64,000 nucleotides of DNA from Paraglaciecola sp. L3A3 (lineage in GTDB: Bacteria; Pseudomonadota; Gammaproteobacteria; Enterobacterales; Alteromonadaceae): positions 310,001-374,000 of the forward strand of contig NZ_CP047023.1 in assembly GCF_009796765.1 (NCBI RefSeq), written 5' to 3'. This document shows, in pieces, positions 47,129-58,691 of this stretch (position 1 is the first letter of the stretch; every line of letters starts with the position of its first letter). Both the position numbers and the translations under genes were made by a program. Under the pieces are notes generated by a model. The model saw only the letters and a program-made list of their open reading frames with translations, had not been told where the DNA came from and made no database searches.

Positions 47129-49900
47129 ATGATGAATTTTTTGTGCAAGACTAGTTTGAAATTCGCCTTAGTAGGTGTTGTATGTGTAAGCATCTCAGCT
47201 TGCGGGCAAAAAAGTACTGCTGAATATGTTGAAGAGGCTAAGCAGTTTAGCGCTGAACAAAATATTAATGCTGCCATTCTGTCGTTGAAAAATGCGATTC
47301 AAGCCGATCCTAAGTCTGCAGTTGCCAGATTTGAACTTGGCCGTTTGTATATTCAGCAAAAGCAGTATGAAAATGCTGAAAAAGAACTGAATCGTGCCAT
47401 GGAGTATGGTTTTGAGCCATCTAAAGTCTTACCTCTGTTGACCCAAGCTTATCATCGTACTGGAGCCTATTCTGCAATTAGTAAAATAGAGCATCATCAG
47501 GCTGGTTTAACGGCAAGCGAACAGGCTGAAATTGGCTATTTTAAAGTGCTGTCTTTAGTACGTTTAAATAAATTAGAAGACGCTCGAGTTCTTATTACTG
47601 AGCTAGCTGATTTGGACAGCAATTCTATCTTTAAAGGCTTAACTGCTGCATATGAAAAAGTGGTAGATAGGGATTACCAAGCAGCCTTAGATGAAACGAT
47701 CTTATTAAAAGAACAAGCGCCACAAAATGCTGAAGTATTAAAGTTATTGGCTCAATTGTATTTATCGCTAAAACAACCTGATAGTGCGGTTGAGGTATTT
47801 ACTGAATATGTAGGGCTTTTTCCAGAAGATAATCAAACCATGTTTGTTTTGGCTAAGCTGTTAGTTGATACAGGTAAAGCATCATCTGCCGAACCTTATA
47901 TCGACAAACTATTATTAATTAATGATAAAAATCCTCTACTCAATCAGTTAAAATCAGCTTCTAGTGCGGCACAAGAAAAATATGACTTGGCCTTAAAACA
48001 TGCAGAAACGGCTATCTTGGGCGGAATTGATGAACCTTCTTTAAGACTTATTGCAGGTTATTCAGCTTATCAGGTTAATGATTTCGCCAGTGCTAATCGT
48101 CACCTTTCTTATATAGTGGGATTATTACCAGATAATCATCCGGGCTTAAAGCTGCTTGCAGCCAGTCAGCTGCAATTAGGTTTAACCAGTGAAGTAGGTG
48201 ATGTATTAGACCGACTAGACGAATTGTCTGAAGAAGACGCGCCTTTATTTTCCAAAGCGAGTTATGAACTGTTAAAAGGTGGCTTTGAAAAAGAAGCTAA
48301 AGGTTTAGTAGAAAGATCGACTGCCATCAGTTCAACAGCAGAAGATCTAACGCGTTTAGGTTTATTAAAATTATCTCTTAATAACTTAGACGGTATAGTC
48401 AATCTAGAGGAAGCTGTAGCGAAAGCGCCTGAGCTAGAAGCTGCCCAAGTGACTTTAGGCAAGGCTTATTTAGCGACCAAACAATATGATAAAGCATTAG
48501 CTTTAGCGAACGATTGGAAAGCCTCTAATCCAGATGAGTTAAAGTCGTATATGTTAGCGGGTGAAATCTATACTAAGCAAAAGCAATACGCACAAGCTAA
48601 AGCTGAATTTGAACAAGGATTAGCTGCTATTCCCGGTAACCCTGCGCCCATATTAGCTATGGTTAACCTAGAGCTAATTCAAAAAAACATTCCGCAAGCC
48701 GTCAATATGTTAGATGACTTGTTAGTTGAGTTTCCGCAAAATATTCCTGCTTTAGCGACTAATTATTTGGTTGCTAAACAACAGGGTGATGCGACTGCTG
48801 CGATTAAGAAAATTAATCTCGCTTTTGACAGTGACCCACAAAATATTGGCTTACGTTTATTGTTAGCTCGGGTGAAAACTGCAGAGCAAGAATACACAGA
48901 TGCAATTAAATTATTAGAGGTATTAGAAGGTCAAGAAAATCTTCCTCAAGGTTATTGGAAGATATTAGGTCAGTCTTTGATTAGAACTAATCAAGCTACA
49001 TTAGCCAATAAACACTATGATACTTGGTTGCTTGAACAACCTAATAATAAAGAAGCTAATATTGGTAAACTTTTGTTGTTAGACAACAAAAATAAATTTA
49101 CAGATGCTTTAGTCATCACCCAAAACTTTTTAAAAATTCGCGATGATTTGCAAATGCAATTACTCAACCTGCATTTTTTATTAATGAACTCAGATTATAA
49201 AGATGCCAAAGGTGAGTACGAAGCTCTTCCTAATACTGTACTTGATAAACCTTTAGTAAAAGGTTTCTTAGCTCGCCTACAATTGAGTGATGGCAAGCCT
49301 GAGTTAGCTTTAGAGAACAGTTTAATTGCCTATAATGCTAGTCCCTCAACTCGAAATTTATTAGTGGTATTAGCGAGTTATTCAAAACTGGGACAAAATG
49401 CCCAAGGCACTGCATTACTTAAGCAACATTTACAAAAGCAACCCAATGATCAAGCTGCACGTATGTTGTTAGCTGAAAGACAAATTAGCTCGGACACGTC
49501 AGCAGCTATTGCATCTTATCAAGCTGCGATAGAGAAAAACCCGAAAAATTATGTTGCTAGAAATAATTTAGCTTACTTATATTTACAAGCCGGACAACTT
49601 GATAAAGCTAAAGAGCAAGGACAAGAAGCTGTCGCTATTGAGCCAAACAATGCCGCAGCTTTAGATACTCTAGCCCAAATATGGTTTACAGATAAGGAGT
49701 ACGATAAAGCCCTGGAATTATATGAACGGGCGGTCACCAAGGAAATGCAAAACGAAGAAATTTACTTAAATTATGTAGAGACATTGCTAGCTGCAGAAAA
49801 AACCTTTTTAGCTGAACGTAAGTTTAAGCAAAGAGAAATGAAAGAGCCTGCTTCAATCCAACGCGTGGCAGAACTAAAAGCTAAATATCAGATTAAATAA
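47129..49900 (+). CDS. prsT: PEP-CTERM system TPR-repeat lipoprotein PrsT
   Basis: The N-terminus is a lipoprotein signal (VSISACG, Cys25), and the rest of the 923 residues is a long chain of TPR repeats from about 35 on, e.g. AAILSLKNAIQADPKSAVAR and the late PKNYVARNNLAYLYLQAGQLD. This plan and length fit PrsT, the TPR lipoprotein found with PEP-CTERM/exosortase loci. It supports the idea that the PEP-CTERM protein at 38518 is handled by an exosortase, although no exosortase gene itself is in this window. It is probably periplasmic, anchored by its lipid. Confidence 0.88.
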   Translation: MMNFLCKTSLKFALVGVVCVSISACGQKSTAEYVEEAKQFSAEQNINAAILSLKNAIQADPKSAVARFELGRLYIQQKQYENAEKELNRAMEYGFEPSKVLPLLTQAYHRTGAYSAISKIEHHQAGLTASEQAEIGYFKVLSLVRLNKLEDARVLITELADLDSNSIFKGLTAAYEKVVDRDYQAALDETILLKEQAPQNAEVLKLLAQLYLSLKQPDSAVEVFTEYVGLFPEDNQTMFVLAKLLVDTGKASSAEPYIDKLLLINDKNPLLNQLKSASSAAQEKYDLALKHAETAILGGIDEPSLRLIAGYSAYQVNDFASANRHLSYIVGLLPDNHPGLKLLAASQLQLGLTSEVGDVLDRLDELSEEDAPLFSKASYELLKGGFEKEAKGLVERSTAISSTAEDLTRLGLLKLSLNNLDGIVNLEEAVAKAPELEAAQVTLGKAYLATKQYDKALALANDWKASNPDELKSYMLAGEIYTKQKQYAQAKAEFEQGLAAIPGNPAPILAMVNLELIQKNIPQAVNMLDDLLVEFPQNIPALATNYLVAKQQGDATAAIKKINLAFDSDPQNIGLRLLLARVKTAEQEYTDAIKLLEVLEGQENLPQGYWKILGQSLIRTNQATLANKHYDTWLLEQPNNKEANIGKLLLLDNKNKFTDALVITQNFLKIRDDLQMQLLNLHFLLMNSDYKDAKGEYEALPNTVLDKPLVKGFLARLQLSDGKPELALENSLIAYNASPSTRNLLVVLASYSKLGQNAQGTALLKQHLQKQPNDQAARMLLAERQISSDTSAAIASYQAAIEKNPKNYVARNNLAYLYLQAGQLDKAKEQGQEAVAIEPNNAAALDTLAQIWFTDKEYDKALELYERAVTKEMQNEEIYLNYVETLLAAEKTFLAERKFKQREMKEPASIQRVAELKAKYQIK

Positions 49901-49931
49901 CCTGAACTCGGGTCAAGTTGTCAAATGAACT

Positions 49932-49966
49932 TCGGACTTTGCTGTACTAAATAAAGTAAAGTCCGA
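49932..49966 (+). terminator. Hairpin after prsT
   Basis: TCGGACTTT (49932-49940) pairs exactly with AAAGTCCGA (49958-49966), followed by GTTTATAG. It probably ends prsT, and on the other strand may also serve the ion channel gene. Confidence 0.55.
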
Positions 49967-50012
49967 GTTTATAGAATATTGAACAATTTATTTGAGGATG
50001 AGCAGATCCCGC

Positions 50013-50822
50013 TTAATTGTTCTTTTTTAATTCACGTATTTGTTGATCTAACGCTGATATTTGTTTGGCAATATCTTTCAGGCTGGGCTCACCTTCTTCT
50101 TCTAGTTTTTCTGCTCTAGCTTTAGCGTTTTCTTGTTCCATTACCCCCACTACAATTCCGATTACCATGTTCAAAAATGCAAAAGCAGTGAAGAATATAA
50201 AGGTCAAATAGAAGACCCAACTAAGGGGGTACACTTCCATTGTTTCGTACATCACGTCTGTCCAATCTTCGAATGTCATGACTCGAAATAAGGTCAGTAA
50301 TGATATGGTGATGTGTCCCCATAATTCAGGATTGATTTCGGCAAACAAAGTACTACCGATTGCGGCATAAATATAAAAGATGATAAACATCAATAGCATG
50401 ACGTAACCAAGCTGTGGTAGAGCTTTAACTAAAGAAACCAGTAAAATCCTTAGTTCAGGAATGATAGATATCATTCGTAATACGCGAAACACCCTGACTA
50501 ATCGAGCAATAACCGCTAATTCGGCATCGTCGGCGGGAATTAAACTGACAACGACTATGAGTGTGTCAAAAACATTCCAGAAATTTTTAAAAAAGTTACG
50601 TTTTTTGTGTTCGGCTAAAAATCGAATGGTGACTTCTGTTAAAAAGAAGCCACTAATAAACCAATCTAAAAATTTAGTCACAACTAACATAGTGCTAGAC
50701 ATTGGATAGGTTTTTGCGCCCACCAACAGGGCGGAAAAAATAATGACAGTGACGACAAAAATTTCGAACAATTTATTACTGCGAATGCGGATGAACGTAT
50801 TATTTAGAGTTGATGTTTTCAT
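50013..50822 (-). CDS. Voltage-gated ion channel, NaChBac-like
   Basis: This 269-residue protein has six membrane helices in the single-domain sodium/calcium channel plan. The voltage sensor S4 has Arg at 107, 110, 113 and 116. The pore filter reads TFEDW (183-187), where NaChBac has TLESW, so an extra acidic residue sits next to the filter Glu. The C-terminal 35 residues form a charged coiled coil that would hold the tetramer. ATG 50822 is chosen because the longer frame starts with an unlikely TTG. Ion selectivity is uncertain. Confidence 0.88.
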   Translation of the reverse strand: MKTSTLNNTFIRIRSNKLFEIFVVTVIIFSALLVGAKTYPMSSTMLVVTKFLDWFISGFFLTEVTIRFLAEHKKRNFFKNFWNVFDTLIVVVSLIPADDAELAVIARLVRVFRVLRMISIIPELRILLVSLVKALPQLGYVMLLMFIIFYIYAAIGSTLFAEINPELWGHITISLLTLFRVMTFEDWTDVMYETMEVYPLSWVFYLTFIFFTAFAFLNMVIGIVVGVMEQENAKARAEKLEEEGEPSLKDIAKQISALDQQIRELKKNN

Positions 50823-50911
50823 GGGCTTTATAGATAAATAATTAACGGCGATAGAGTAGTGAATTCGTTGCAACTGTCAATCTATGAATGACAGAGATTA
50901 TTGACTAACAT

Positions 50912-50935
50912 AAAAAAGGCAGCCTTAGCTGCCTT
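50912..50935 (-). terminator. Terminator of tolC
   Basis: AAGGCAGC (50916-50923) pairs exactly with GCTGCCTT (50928-50935) over CTTA, and on the minus strand the helix is followed by TTTTTT. It closes the tolC transcript. Confidence 0.9.
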
Positions 50936-50952
50936 ATAAGCATTGATTGTAC

Positions 50953-52272
50953 TCAGTTTTGTGCAACTAACGCAGCATCTATATCTTTTACATCTTGTTC
51001 AGATAATTTTCCTGCAGCTAATTTTAATTGCATCACACTAGTGACATAGCCATATCTGACTCTAGATAGGTTACGTCTAGCATCGAACAAGTTACGGGTA
51101 CTGTTTAATACATCTACAATAGTACGTGTACCGACTTCGAATCCCGCATTGGTGGCATTTAATGCACTTTCAGCAGAAATTACCGCTTGTTCAAAGGCTT
51201 TAATACGAGCAATTGCGGCTTTAACGTCATTATAGTTTGAACGTACACTACGGATAACTTGTCTGTGTATACGTTCACGTTCTTCGCTGTCGGCAATAAA
51301 ACTAAATTTGGCTGCGTCAACATCAGCAGAAACTCGGCCTCCAGAATAAATTGGAATAGATACACCTAAACCCACGCTATAACTATTTGAATGGCTGTCG
51401 GTTGTTACGTGGTTTTGATCTTTACTGCTATCACCCGAGCCGGCACTTGCACTTAAACTGACTGTGGGTAAATGACCAGAACGAGCACTCTTGATATCAA
51501 ATTTAGAAATATCCACACTGGTATTGGCTGCAATAAGTTGTAAATTTAATTCATCTGCCAATTTTAACCAGTCATTGATATTAGCAGGAGCAGGCATAGC
51601 TGCTGAAAATGTTTCAGTATTTAAAACATTTAACGCTGAATAGTAACGACCAGTAATTTCTCGTAAGGCTTCAAGGTTAGTTTCTACCGCGTTTTCAGCG
51701 CTGATTTCAGAAGCGACCGATGTGTCGTACTGCGCTTGGGCTTCATGTACATCTGTAACTGCGGTTAATCCGACATTAAACCTTTGTTTGGTTTGTTCTA
51801 GTTGACGTTCGATAGCCCGTTTTTCTGCTTTGGCAAATTCTAAATCGTCTTTTGCTTGTAAGGTATTAAAATAACTGGTGACCGTTCTTACAATCAGATT
51901 TTGCATCGCTTGGGCGTAGATAGTATCGGCTCTACTTGCTTCTAATTCAGCTCGATCAAGGGCAATCCAATTAGAGCGATCATAAATACTTTGGTTTAAA
52001 TTGATGCTTGCGCCAGTTGAATCAGTAGTAGATGAAGAACTAGCTCTAACATCGCTGTATGAGCGGCCTGCTGATAATGATGCGGATATTTGGGGTAAAA
52101 GACTAGCACGACTTCTATCTATGTTAACAAATGCGGCTTCTTTAATTGCTTTTGATTGCAAAGTTGTTGGGTCATTTTGTAAAGCCTGTTGATAAACTTC
52201 AAATAGTGAGTCAGCATAAGCAGATGTTGTCATGCCTACACTTATCAATAGTGATAAAAGTGTCTTTTTCAT
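50953..52272 (-). CDS. tolC: TolC-family outer membrane channel
   Basis: The protein starts at ATG 52272, chosen for its AGGA ribosome site and a clean signal peptide (KKTLLSLLISVGMTTSAYA); the longer frame has no signal. The mature part is the TolC fold of two halves, each with long helices flanked by beta strands (e.g. IKEAAFVNIDRSRASLLPQIS and VGTRTIVDVLNSTRNLFDAR). It forms the outer-membrane exit duct for RND pumps and type I secretion. It is divergent from nudF, the same order as in E. coli (tolC beside nudF-yqiB-cpdA-yqiA-parE). Confidence 0.93.
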   Translation of the reverse strand: MKKTLLSLLISVGMTTSAYADSLFEVYQQALQNDPTTLQSKAIKEAAFVNIDRSRASLLPQISASLSAGRSYSDVRASSSSTTDSTGASINLNQSIYDRSNWIALDRAELEASRADTIYAQAMQNLIVRTVTSYFNTLQAKDDLEFAKAEKRAIERQLEQTKQRFNVGLTAVTDVHEAQAQYDTSVASEISAENAVETNLEALREITGRYYSALNVLNTETFSAAMPAPANINDWLKLADELNLQLIAANTSVDISKFDIKSARSGHLPTVSLSASAGSGDSSKDQNHVTTDSHSNSYSVGLGVSIPIYSGGRVSADVDAAKFSFIADSEERERIHRQVIRSVRSNYNDVKAAIARIKAFEQAVISAESALNATNAGFEVGTRTIVDVLNSTRNLFDARRNLSRVRYGYVTSVMQLKLAAGKLSEQDVKDIDAALVAQN

Positions 52273-52507
52273 TTGTCGTCCTAAAATGTTTACTAATCCG
52301 ATTTGGCGCGAATATTTAATCTGTGGATACAGTTTATTCAAATCAAGTGCCAACTGACAATGTTTTGTCGTAATACTAGGCTGGCAAGTGTAACAGAATA
52401 TGTGATTAATAAAGAAATTTACACTCGCAATACAATCATTTGTCCGTCTTATATCGTGATTAAAGGTACAATAACTTCATTCACCAGATTATAGGCGGAG
52501 AGACACT

Positions 52508-53143
52508 TTGACTAAACCCACTAATAATATCCAGCGTTATGGACAACAAGATATAAAAATCTTGCAAAAAGAACCCTTGTATAGTGGTTTTTTTAATATG
52601 GTAAAATACGCCTTTAAACATAAATTGTATAAAGGTGGCTGGAGTGAAGTAATTGAGCGTGAAGTCTTTGAACGAGGCCACGCTATTGCAGTATTACTTT
52701 ATGACCCTAATTTGGAAGAATTTGTGTTAATTGAGCAGGTTCGCATTGGTGCTGTCCCTACTTCAGAATCACCTTGGTTGATTGAAGTGGTAGCCGGGAT
52801 TATTGATGAAGGCGAAACCGCTGAAAATGTCTGCCGACGTGAATCTATTGAAGAAGCTGGGGTTGAAGTTAAACAACTCACTAAAGCTCTGAGTTATTTA
52901 TCTAGTCCTGGCGGCACCACTGAAAGATTACATATTTTTGTCGGTGAAGTGGATGCAACACAAGCCCAAGGTGTTCATGGACTAGACTATGAGGGAGAAG
53001 ATATTCTGGTGCATAGAGTTCCCGAACAACAGGGGTTGAATTGGATAAATGAAGGCAAGGTAGATAACGCTGCAACTCTTATTGCTTTGCAGTGGTTTGC
53101 TATGAATAAACAAACATTAATGGAAACATGGTCGAATGAGTAA
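52508..53143 (+). CDS. nudF: ADP-ribose diphosphatase (Nudix)
   Basis: The Nudix box is intact: G in GIIDEGETAE, then CRRESIEEAGV. NudF hydrolyses ADP-ribose to AMP and ribose 5-phosphate. The start is TTG at 52508, preceded by GGAG at a good distance; no closer ATG would keep the conserved N-terminus. It overlaps the next gene (yqiB) by eight bases, and the order nudF-yqiB-cpdA-yqiA-parE matches enterobacteria. Confidence 0.93.
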   Translation: MTKPTNNIQRYGQQDIKILQKEPLYSGFFNMVKYAFKHKLYKGGWSEVIEREVFERGHAIAVLLYDPNLEEFVLIEQVRIGAVPTSESPWLIEVVAGIIDEGETAENVCRRESIEEAGVEVKQLTKALSYLSSPGGTTERLHIFVGEVDATQAQGVHGLDYEGEDILVHRVPEQQGLNWINEGKVDNAATLIALQWFAMNKQTLMETWSNE

Positions 53144-53582
53144 TGTGTTAAGTCGTAAGTATGTACCTAAGTTAGCTAATATGCACCAAGTGTGTGAGCT
53201 CAACTATGGTTGGTTATTACGGCTTTTACCCGATTGTGATACAGAAGATTTACAGTACCAATTTGCGGTAAGTGATGCCCTGCAATACACCATTAAAATC
53301 ATTGAGTGTAGTCGTTATACTAGCACCTTAGAAATGTCACAAAAGAGTATTGCTGGATTTGAATTTTTGCGACCTATAGTCCAAGTTAGGTTATACCATG
53401 ATGCCCAAATGGCTGAAGTCATTAGCGCGCAAAATATTGGCTCTCTGAAGCCTAGTTATCGCTATCCTAATATTAAAATGTATCAAAGAAATGAAAAAGA
53501 AATGGTCAATCAATTTTTAGCCGAATGGTTACAGTTTTGCATCAGTCAAAATAAGCAAGCGCTGACCTTACAGCTTGATTAG
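53136..53582 (+). CDS. yqiB: DUF1249 family protein YqiB
   Basis: This 148-residue cytoplasmic protein matches DUF1249 (YqiB): a conserved N-terminal stretch KLANMHQVCELNYGWLLRLLP and a central VQVRLYHDAQMAEV. The function is unknown. It overlaps nudF by eight bases and is followed by cpdA after 11 bases, so it sits in the middle of an operon. Nothing odd was seen in length or composition. Confidence 0.9.
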   Translation: MSNVLSRKYVPKLANMHQVCELNYGWLLRLLPDCDTEDLQYQFAVSDALQYTIKIIECSRYTSTLEMSQKSIAGFEFLRPIVQVRLYHDAQMAEVISAQNIGSLKPSYRYPNIKMYQRNEKEMVNQFLAEWLQFCISQNKQALTLQLD

Positions 53583-53593
53583 CGTTAACGTAT

Positions 53594-54343
53594 ATGAAAA
53601 TAATTCAGATATCTGATTGCCACCTGTTTGCTGATGTGAATAAACTAGGTTATAACGACATAAATCCATACCAAAGTTTATCAAATGTTTTAGCGAGTGT
53701 GGGTGCTTGCCAACCTGATTTGATTTTGTTTACTGGTGATATTAGTGGGGATGCTTCAAGCGCAAGTTATCAACATTTTGAACGGTTATTAAAGCAAACA
53801 AAACTGACATGTGCTTGGTCACTTATTCCTGGTAACCATGATAATCCTAAAGCTTTGGTCGAACTTTTTTCTGCAGAACATTTATGGCACAACTCTCCAC
53901 AAGTGTTGACTAACAGTCAGTGGCAAATTCATCTACTAAACTCTCATCATCAGGGCACTTTAGGATATGTTGAGGGCGATGAATTAGATAGTCTTGAGCA
54001 ACAATTAACAAACCATCCAGATAAGTATCATTTGCTTGCTGTTCACCATCATCCACTACCATGTCATAGTTGGATGGATAAACACGAATGGTTAAATCGA
54101 ACTGATTTTATAGAGCTATTAGAAAAACACGCTTCTGTTAAAGCTGTCGTTTACGGGCATATACATGCAGATATTGAAACTGAGCGTCAGGGTATTAAAT
54201 ATTTGGCTTGCCCCTCAACATGCTGGCAATGGTCTTGTGAAAAAACCTTTGGTGTAAGTGATCTTGCACCCGGGTTTAGAGTGATTAATTTAGCTGAAAA
54301 TGGTCAAATAACCACATCAGTACAACGTTTAGTGAGCAGTTGA
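53594..54343 (+). CDS. cpdA: 3',5'-cyclic-AMP phosphodiesterase
   Basis: CpdA hydrolyses cyclic AMP and so tempers CRP-dependent regulation. The metallophosphatase motifs are all present: SDCHLF, GDISGD, GNHDNP, a HHHP segment, and GHIHAD. At 249 residues it is slightly shorter than E. coli CpdA (275). It overlaps the following esterase gene by four bases, implying coupled translation. Confidence 0.93.
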   Translation: MKIIQISDCHLFADVNKLGYNDINPYQSLSNVLASVGACQPDLILFTGDISGDASSASYQHFERLLKQTKLTCAWSLIPGNHDNPKALVELFSAEHLWHNSPQVLTNSQWQIHLLNSHHQGTLGYVEGDELDSLEQQLTNHPDKYHLLAVHHHPLPCHSWMDKHEWLNRTDFIELLEKHASVKAVVYGHIHADIETERQGIKYLACPSTCWQWSCEKTFGVSDLAPGFRVINLAENGQITTSVQRLVSS

Positions 54344-54924
54344 ATTTGCAATATATAGTGATATATTTACATGGTTTTTTAAGTTCACCACAATCTAATA
54401 AAGCCACACAAACAATAGAGTTTGTTAAATCTCATTACCCGCAGCTAATTTTAGAAACACCTAAGCTGGGTAATTATCCACAACAAGCTGTGGCAACCAT
54501 TGAACAAATAGTAAAAAAATATCCAAACAGCCAGTTGCGTTTTATCGGCAGTTCATTAGGTGGGTATTTGGCTACTTATATGTGTGAAAAGTATGCAGGT
54601 AAAGCGGTATTAATTAATCCGGCTGTCAGGCCCTATGAACTGTTAGTGGATTTTTTAGGGCAGCATGTTAATCCTTACACAGAGGAAATCTTTCATTTAG
54701 AACAAAAACACATAGCTGAATTAAAATCCTTAGATATCCCTATATCTAAAACAGCTGAAAATTATTGGCTTTTATTACAAACAGGTGATGAAACTTTAGA
54801 TTACCGCCAAGCCGAAGAAAAATATCAAGGTCATAAAATGACAATAGAGCAGGGTGGAGATCACAGTTTCCAACATTTTGAACGATTCTTAGCAGATATT
54901 TTTAGGTTTCTACTGCAAGACTAA
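54340..54924 (+). CDS. yqiA: YqiA-type alpha/beta-hydrolase esterase
   Basis: The 194-residue protein has the YqiA pattern: YLHGFLSSPQSNKA at the N-terminus, the GxSxG nucleophile elbow in FIGSSLGGYLATY, a catalytic Asp in LLQTGDETLDY and His in GGDHSFQHFERF. It is an esterase in E. coli, but the physiological substrate is unknown. It starts inside the last codons of cpdA at an unusual TTG (54340) and precedes parE by about 90 bases. Confidence 0.9.
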   Translation: MNLQYIVIYLHGFLSSPQSNKATQTIEFVKSHYPQLILETPKLGNYPQQAVATIEQIVKKYPNSQLRFIGSSLGGYLATYMCEKYAGKAVLINPAVRPYELLVDFLGQHVNPYTEEIFHLEQKHIAELKSLDIPISKTAENYWLLLQTGDETLDYRQAEEKYQGHKMTIEQGGDHSFQHFERFLADIFRFLLQD

Positions 54925-55008
54925 ATGAAGCTTGGTATAACATAACTTTAGCGAGGGCCATTCCTCGGCTTATTCATATTTATCTACACCGAACAATAAG
55001 AGCTCTAA

Positions 55009-56907
<1,899 letters not shown>

Positions 56908-56944
56908 GCCATTTCATCGTAATAAATATATAAAGGAAATTCTG

Positions 56945-58228
56945 TTGTTTAAGTTGATTAAATATCTATTAGTGATCTTGTTGTTACTAGTTGTTACTTT
57001 TGTTGGGTTATTTCTTACTGCTTTAGAGTCTGAGCCGCTGGTTACTACTCAGAGTGGCCAACAAGTCGATGAAGCTGAATCAGTTAAAAAATTGATGAAA
57101 CAGCTGAGCGATAGCGTTAAAAATAGAGATAGTAAACAGAGTATCACTATCACCGAAAATCAATTGAACAGCTTAGTGGGCTTTGCGCAAAGAGCGCATA
57201 GACCATTGCAAGGACAAGTGAAAATAACAGAGACATCATCACAAATACTGACTAGCTATGCTTTACCTGCTAATCCCTTTGGCCGTTATCTCAATATCGA
57301 CATTCAATTGATGCCGGGAGCTGGAATTTTAGTTGAGCAAGTTAAATTTGGCTCTTTTTCTATTCCTGGTGATATGGCCCTGAAGACAATTGTCACTCTG
57401 GCTAATTGGTACACAAAAAGCGACATCGCTCAGCAATTTGTTGATCAAGTTGAATATGTTGCCATGTCACCTAACAAAGTCGTGTTATCGGTTAGGCCTC
57501 TAGATGATTTTTTGAATGAACTGAATATGGTGAAACAGACAGTGGGCAGTGAAGGTGATGAAGAGTTACGTTTACGGACAGCCTTCTATTTGAAAAAGCT
57601 TTCTGAACTTCCAGTTGGTTCAAAAACTAGACCCCAGTCTTTAGCTAAGTATATCGGTCCTCTGTTTAATTGGGCTAAACAACGTTCAAGCGTTGAAACA
57701 GCAGTGCAAGAAAATGAAGCGGCTATTATGGCTCTGGCTATTTATGCGGGTCATCATAGGTTTGCTAATTTTGTCGGTGAGGTTCAGCCTATTCCAGGTA
57801 AGTTAGCCTTACCAAAAGCCAGTCCTATGTTGAAGTTTAGAGGCGACTTAAACCAACACTTTATATTCTCAGCGGCAATTAAAATCATGTCTGAACAAGG
57901 GTTAAGTATTGCCATTGGCGAATTTAAAGAGCTAATGGACAGAGGCAAAGGGGGCTCAGGCTTTAGTTTTGTTGACTTGGCAGCTGATATTGCTGGAGTA
58001 GAATTTGCTCAGTCTGCGACTGATCCTAATAGCGCCCGTAGAGTGCAACTTATTTTGGCTAATAAGTTTAGTGAAAGTGCTTTTTTTCCAGCGATAAAAG
58101 GTTTGCCTGAAGGTCTTAGAAAAGCTGAATTTACTAAGCGTTTTACCGATGCTGATAGTCCGGCGTATCAACAAATGGTCGCCGAAATTAAAAATAGAAT
58201 CAAGGTTCTACCTATACACATTAATTAG
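56945..58228 (+). CDS. Membrane-anchored protein of unknown function downstream of parE
   Basis: The start is placed at TTG 56945, where AAGGA lies seven bases upstream, giving a proper N-terminal membrane anchor (LIKYLLVILLLLVVTFVGLFL). The longer frame would overlap parE by 56 bases. The remaining 400 or so residues appear soluble and periplasmic, mixed alpha/beta, without recognised motifs. Proteins of this type follow parE or parC in other Alteromonadales, but no function is known. A hairpin terminator follows. Confidence 0.75.
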   Translation: MFKLIKYLLVILLLLVVTFVGLFLTALESEPLVTTQSGQQVDEAESVKKLMKQLSDSVKNRDSKQSITITENQLNSLVGFAQRAHRPLQGQVKITETSSQILTSYALPANPFGRYLNIDIQLMPGAGILVEQVKFGSFSIPGDMALKTIVTLANWYTKSDIAQQFVDQVEYVAMSPNKVVLSVRPLDDFLNELNMVKQTVGSEGDEELRLRTAFYLKKLSELPVGSKTRPQSLAKYIGPLFNWAKQRSSVETAVQENEAAIMALAIYAGHHRFANFVGEVQPIPGKLALPKASPMLKFRGDLNQHFIFSAAIKIMSEQGLSIAIGEFKELMDRGKGGSGFSFVDLAADIAGVEFAQSATDPNSARRVQLILANKFSESAFFPAIKGLPEGLRKAEFTKRFTDADSPAYQQMVAEIKNRIKVLPIHIN

Positions 58229-58240
58229 TTTAAAACCATC

Positions 58241-58268
58241 CAAGCAGGCTGAAATACTAGCCTGCTTG
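58241..58268. terminator. Hairpin between convergent genes
   Basis: CAAGCAGGCT (58241-58250) pairs exactly with AGCCTGCTTG (58259-58268), with a short T-rich tail on the plus strand. It ends the parE-side transcript. Confidence 0.75.
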
Positions 58269-58289
58269 TTAATCGATTATACTGATTGC

Positions 58290-58598
58290 TTAGCGAACGC
58301 TTTTTTGAAAGTGAGCTAAGGTTTTTAATAACAATTCTATTTTTGTCACTAAGTCAGGCAATTCAGCTTTTACTTCTGATTCTGGTTTTTCTGCTAACTC
58401 AACAACTGTTTTGGCTAATTCTTCTACATAGGGTTTAAAAAAACGACTATTGGCTTCGAATCCCGCTTCTGCAGGAAATACAGCTGTAAATTTGCCTTTG
58501 CCACTAGTTTGTAATTGAGAAATGATGTGGTCTGCGTCGATTGATTTACGATAAATCAGTTGAACGTTTTCACCGAGCTTTTGAATAATTGTTTGCAT
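58290..58598 (-). CDS. Small conserved-looking protein, unknown function
   Basis: This 102-residue soluble protein is rich in helix and charged residues, with a C-terminal helical region (PDLVTKIELLLKTLAHFQK). No signal or membrane segment is present. I recognise no family with confidence. It reads on the opposite strand from its neighbours, diverging from the motility-like gene at 58692. Its codon use looks like the surrounding genes, so I regard it as real. Confidence 0.65.
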   Translation of the reverse strand: MQTIIQKLGENVQLIYRKSIDADHIISQLQTSGKGKFTAVFPAEAGFEANSRFFKPYVEELAKTVVELAEKPESEVKAELPDLVTKIELLLKTLAHFQKSVR

Positions 58599-58691
58599 TG
58601 CTAAAGTTTCTGTCTGTTAGGTCGATAATATGTGCGAAGCTGGCAATTCTGCCTGCTTTTGTACTTTGCTACAAGCAATAGGGAATATGGT

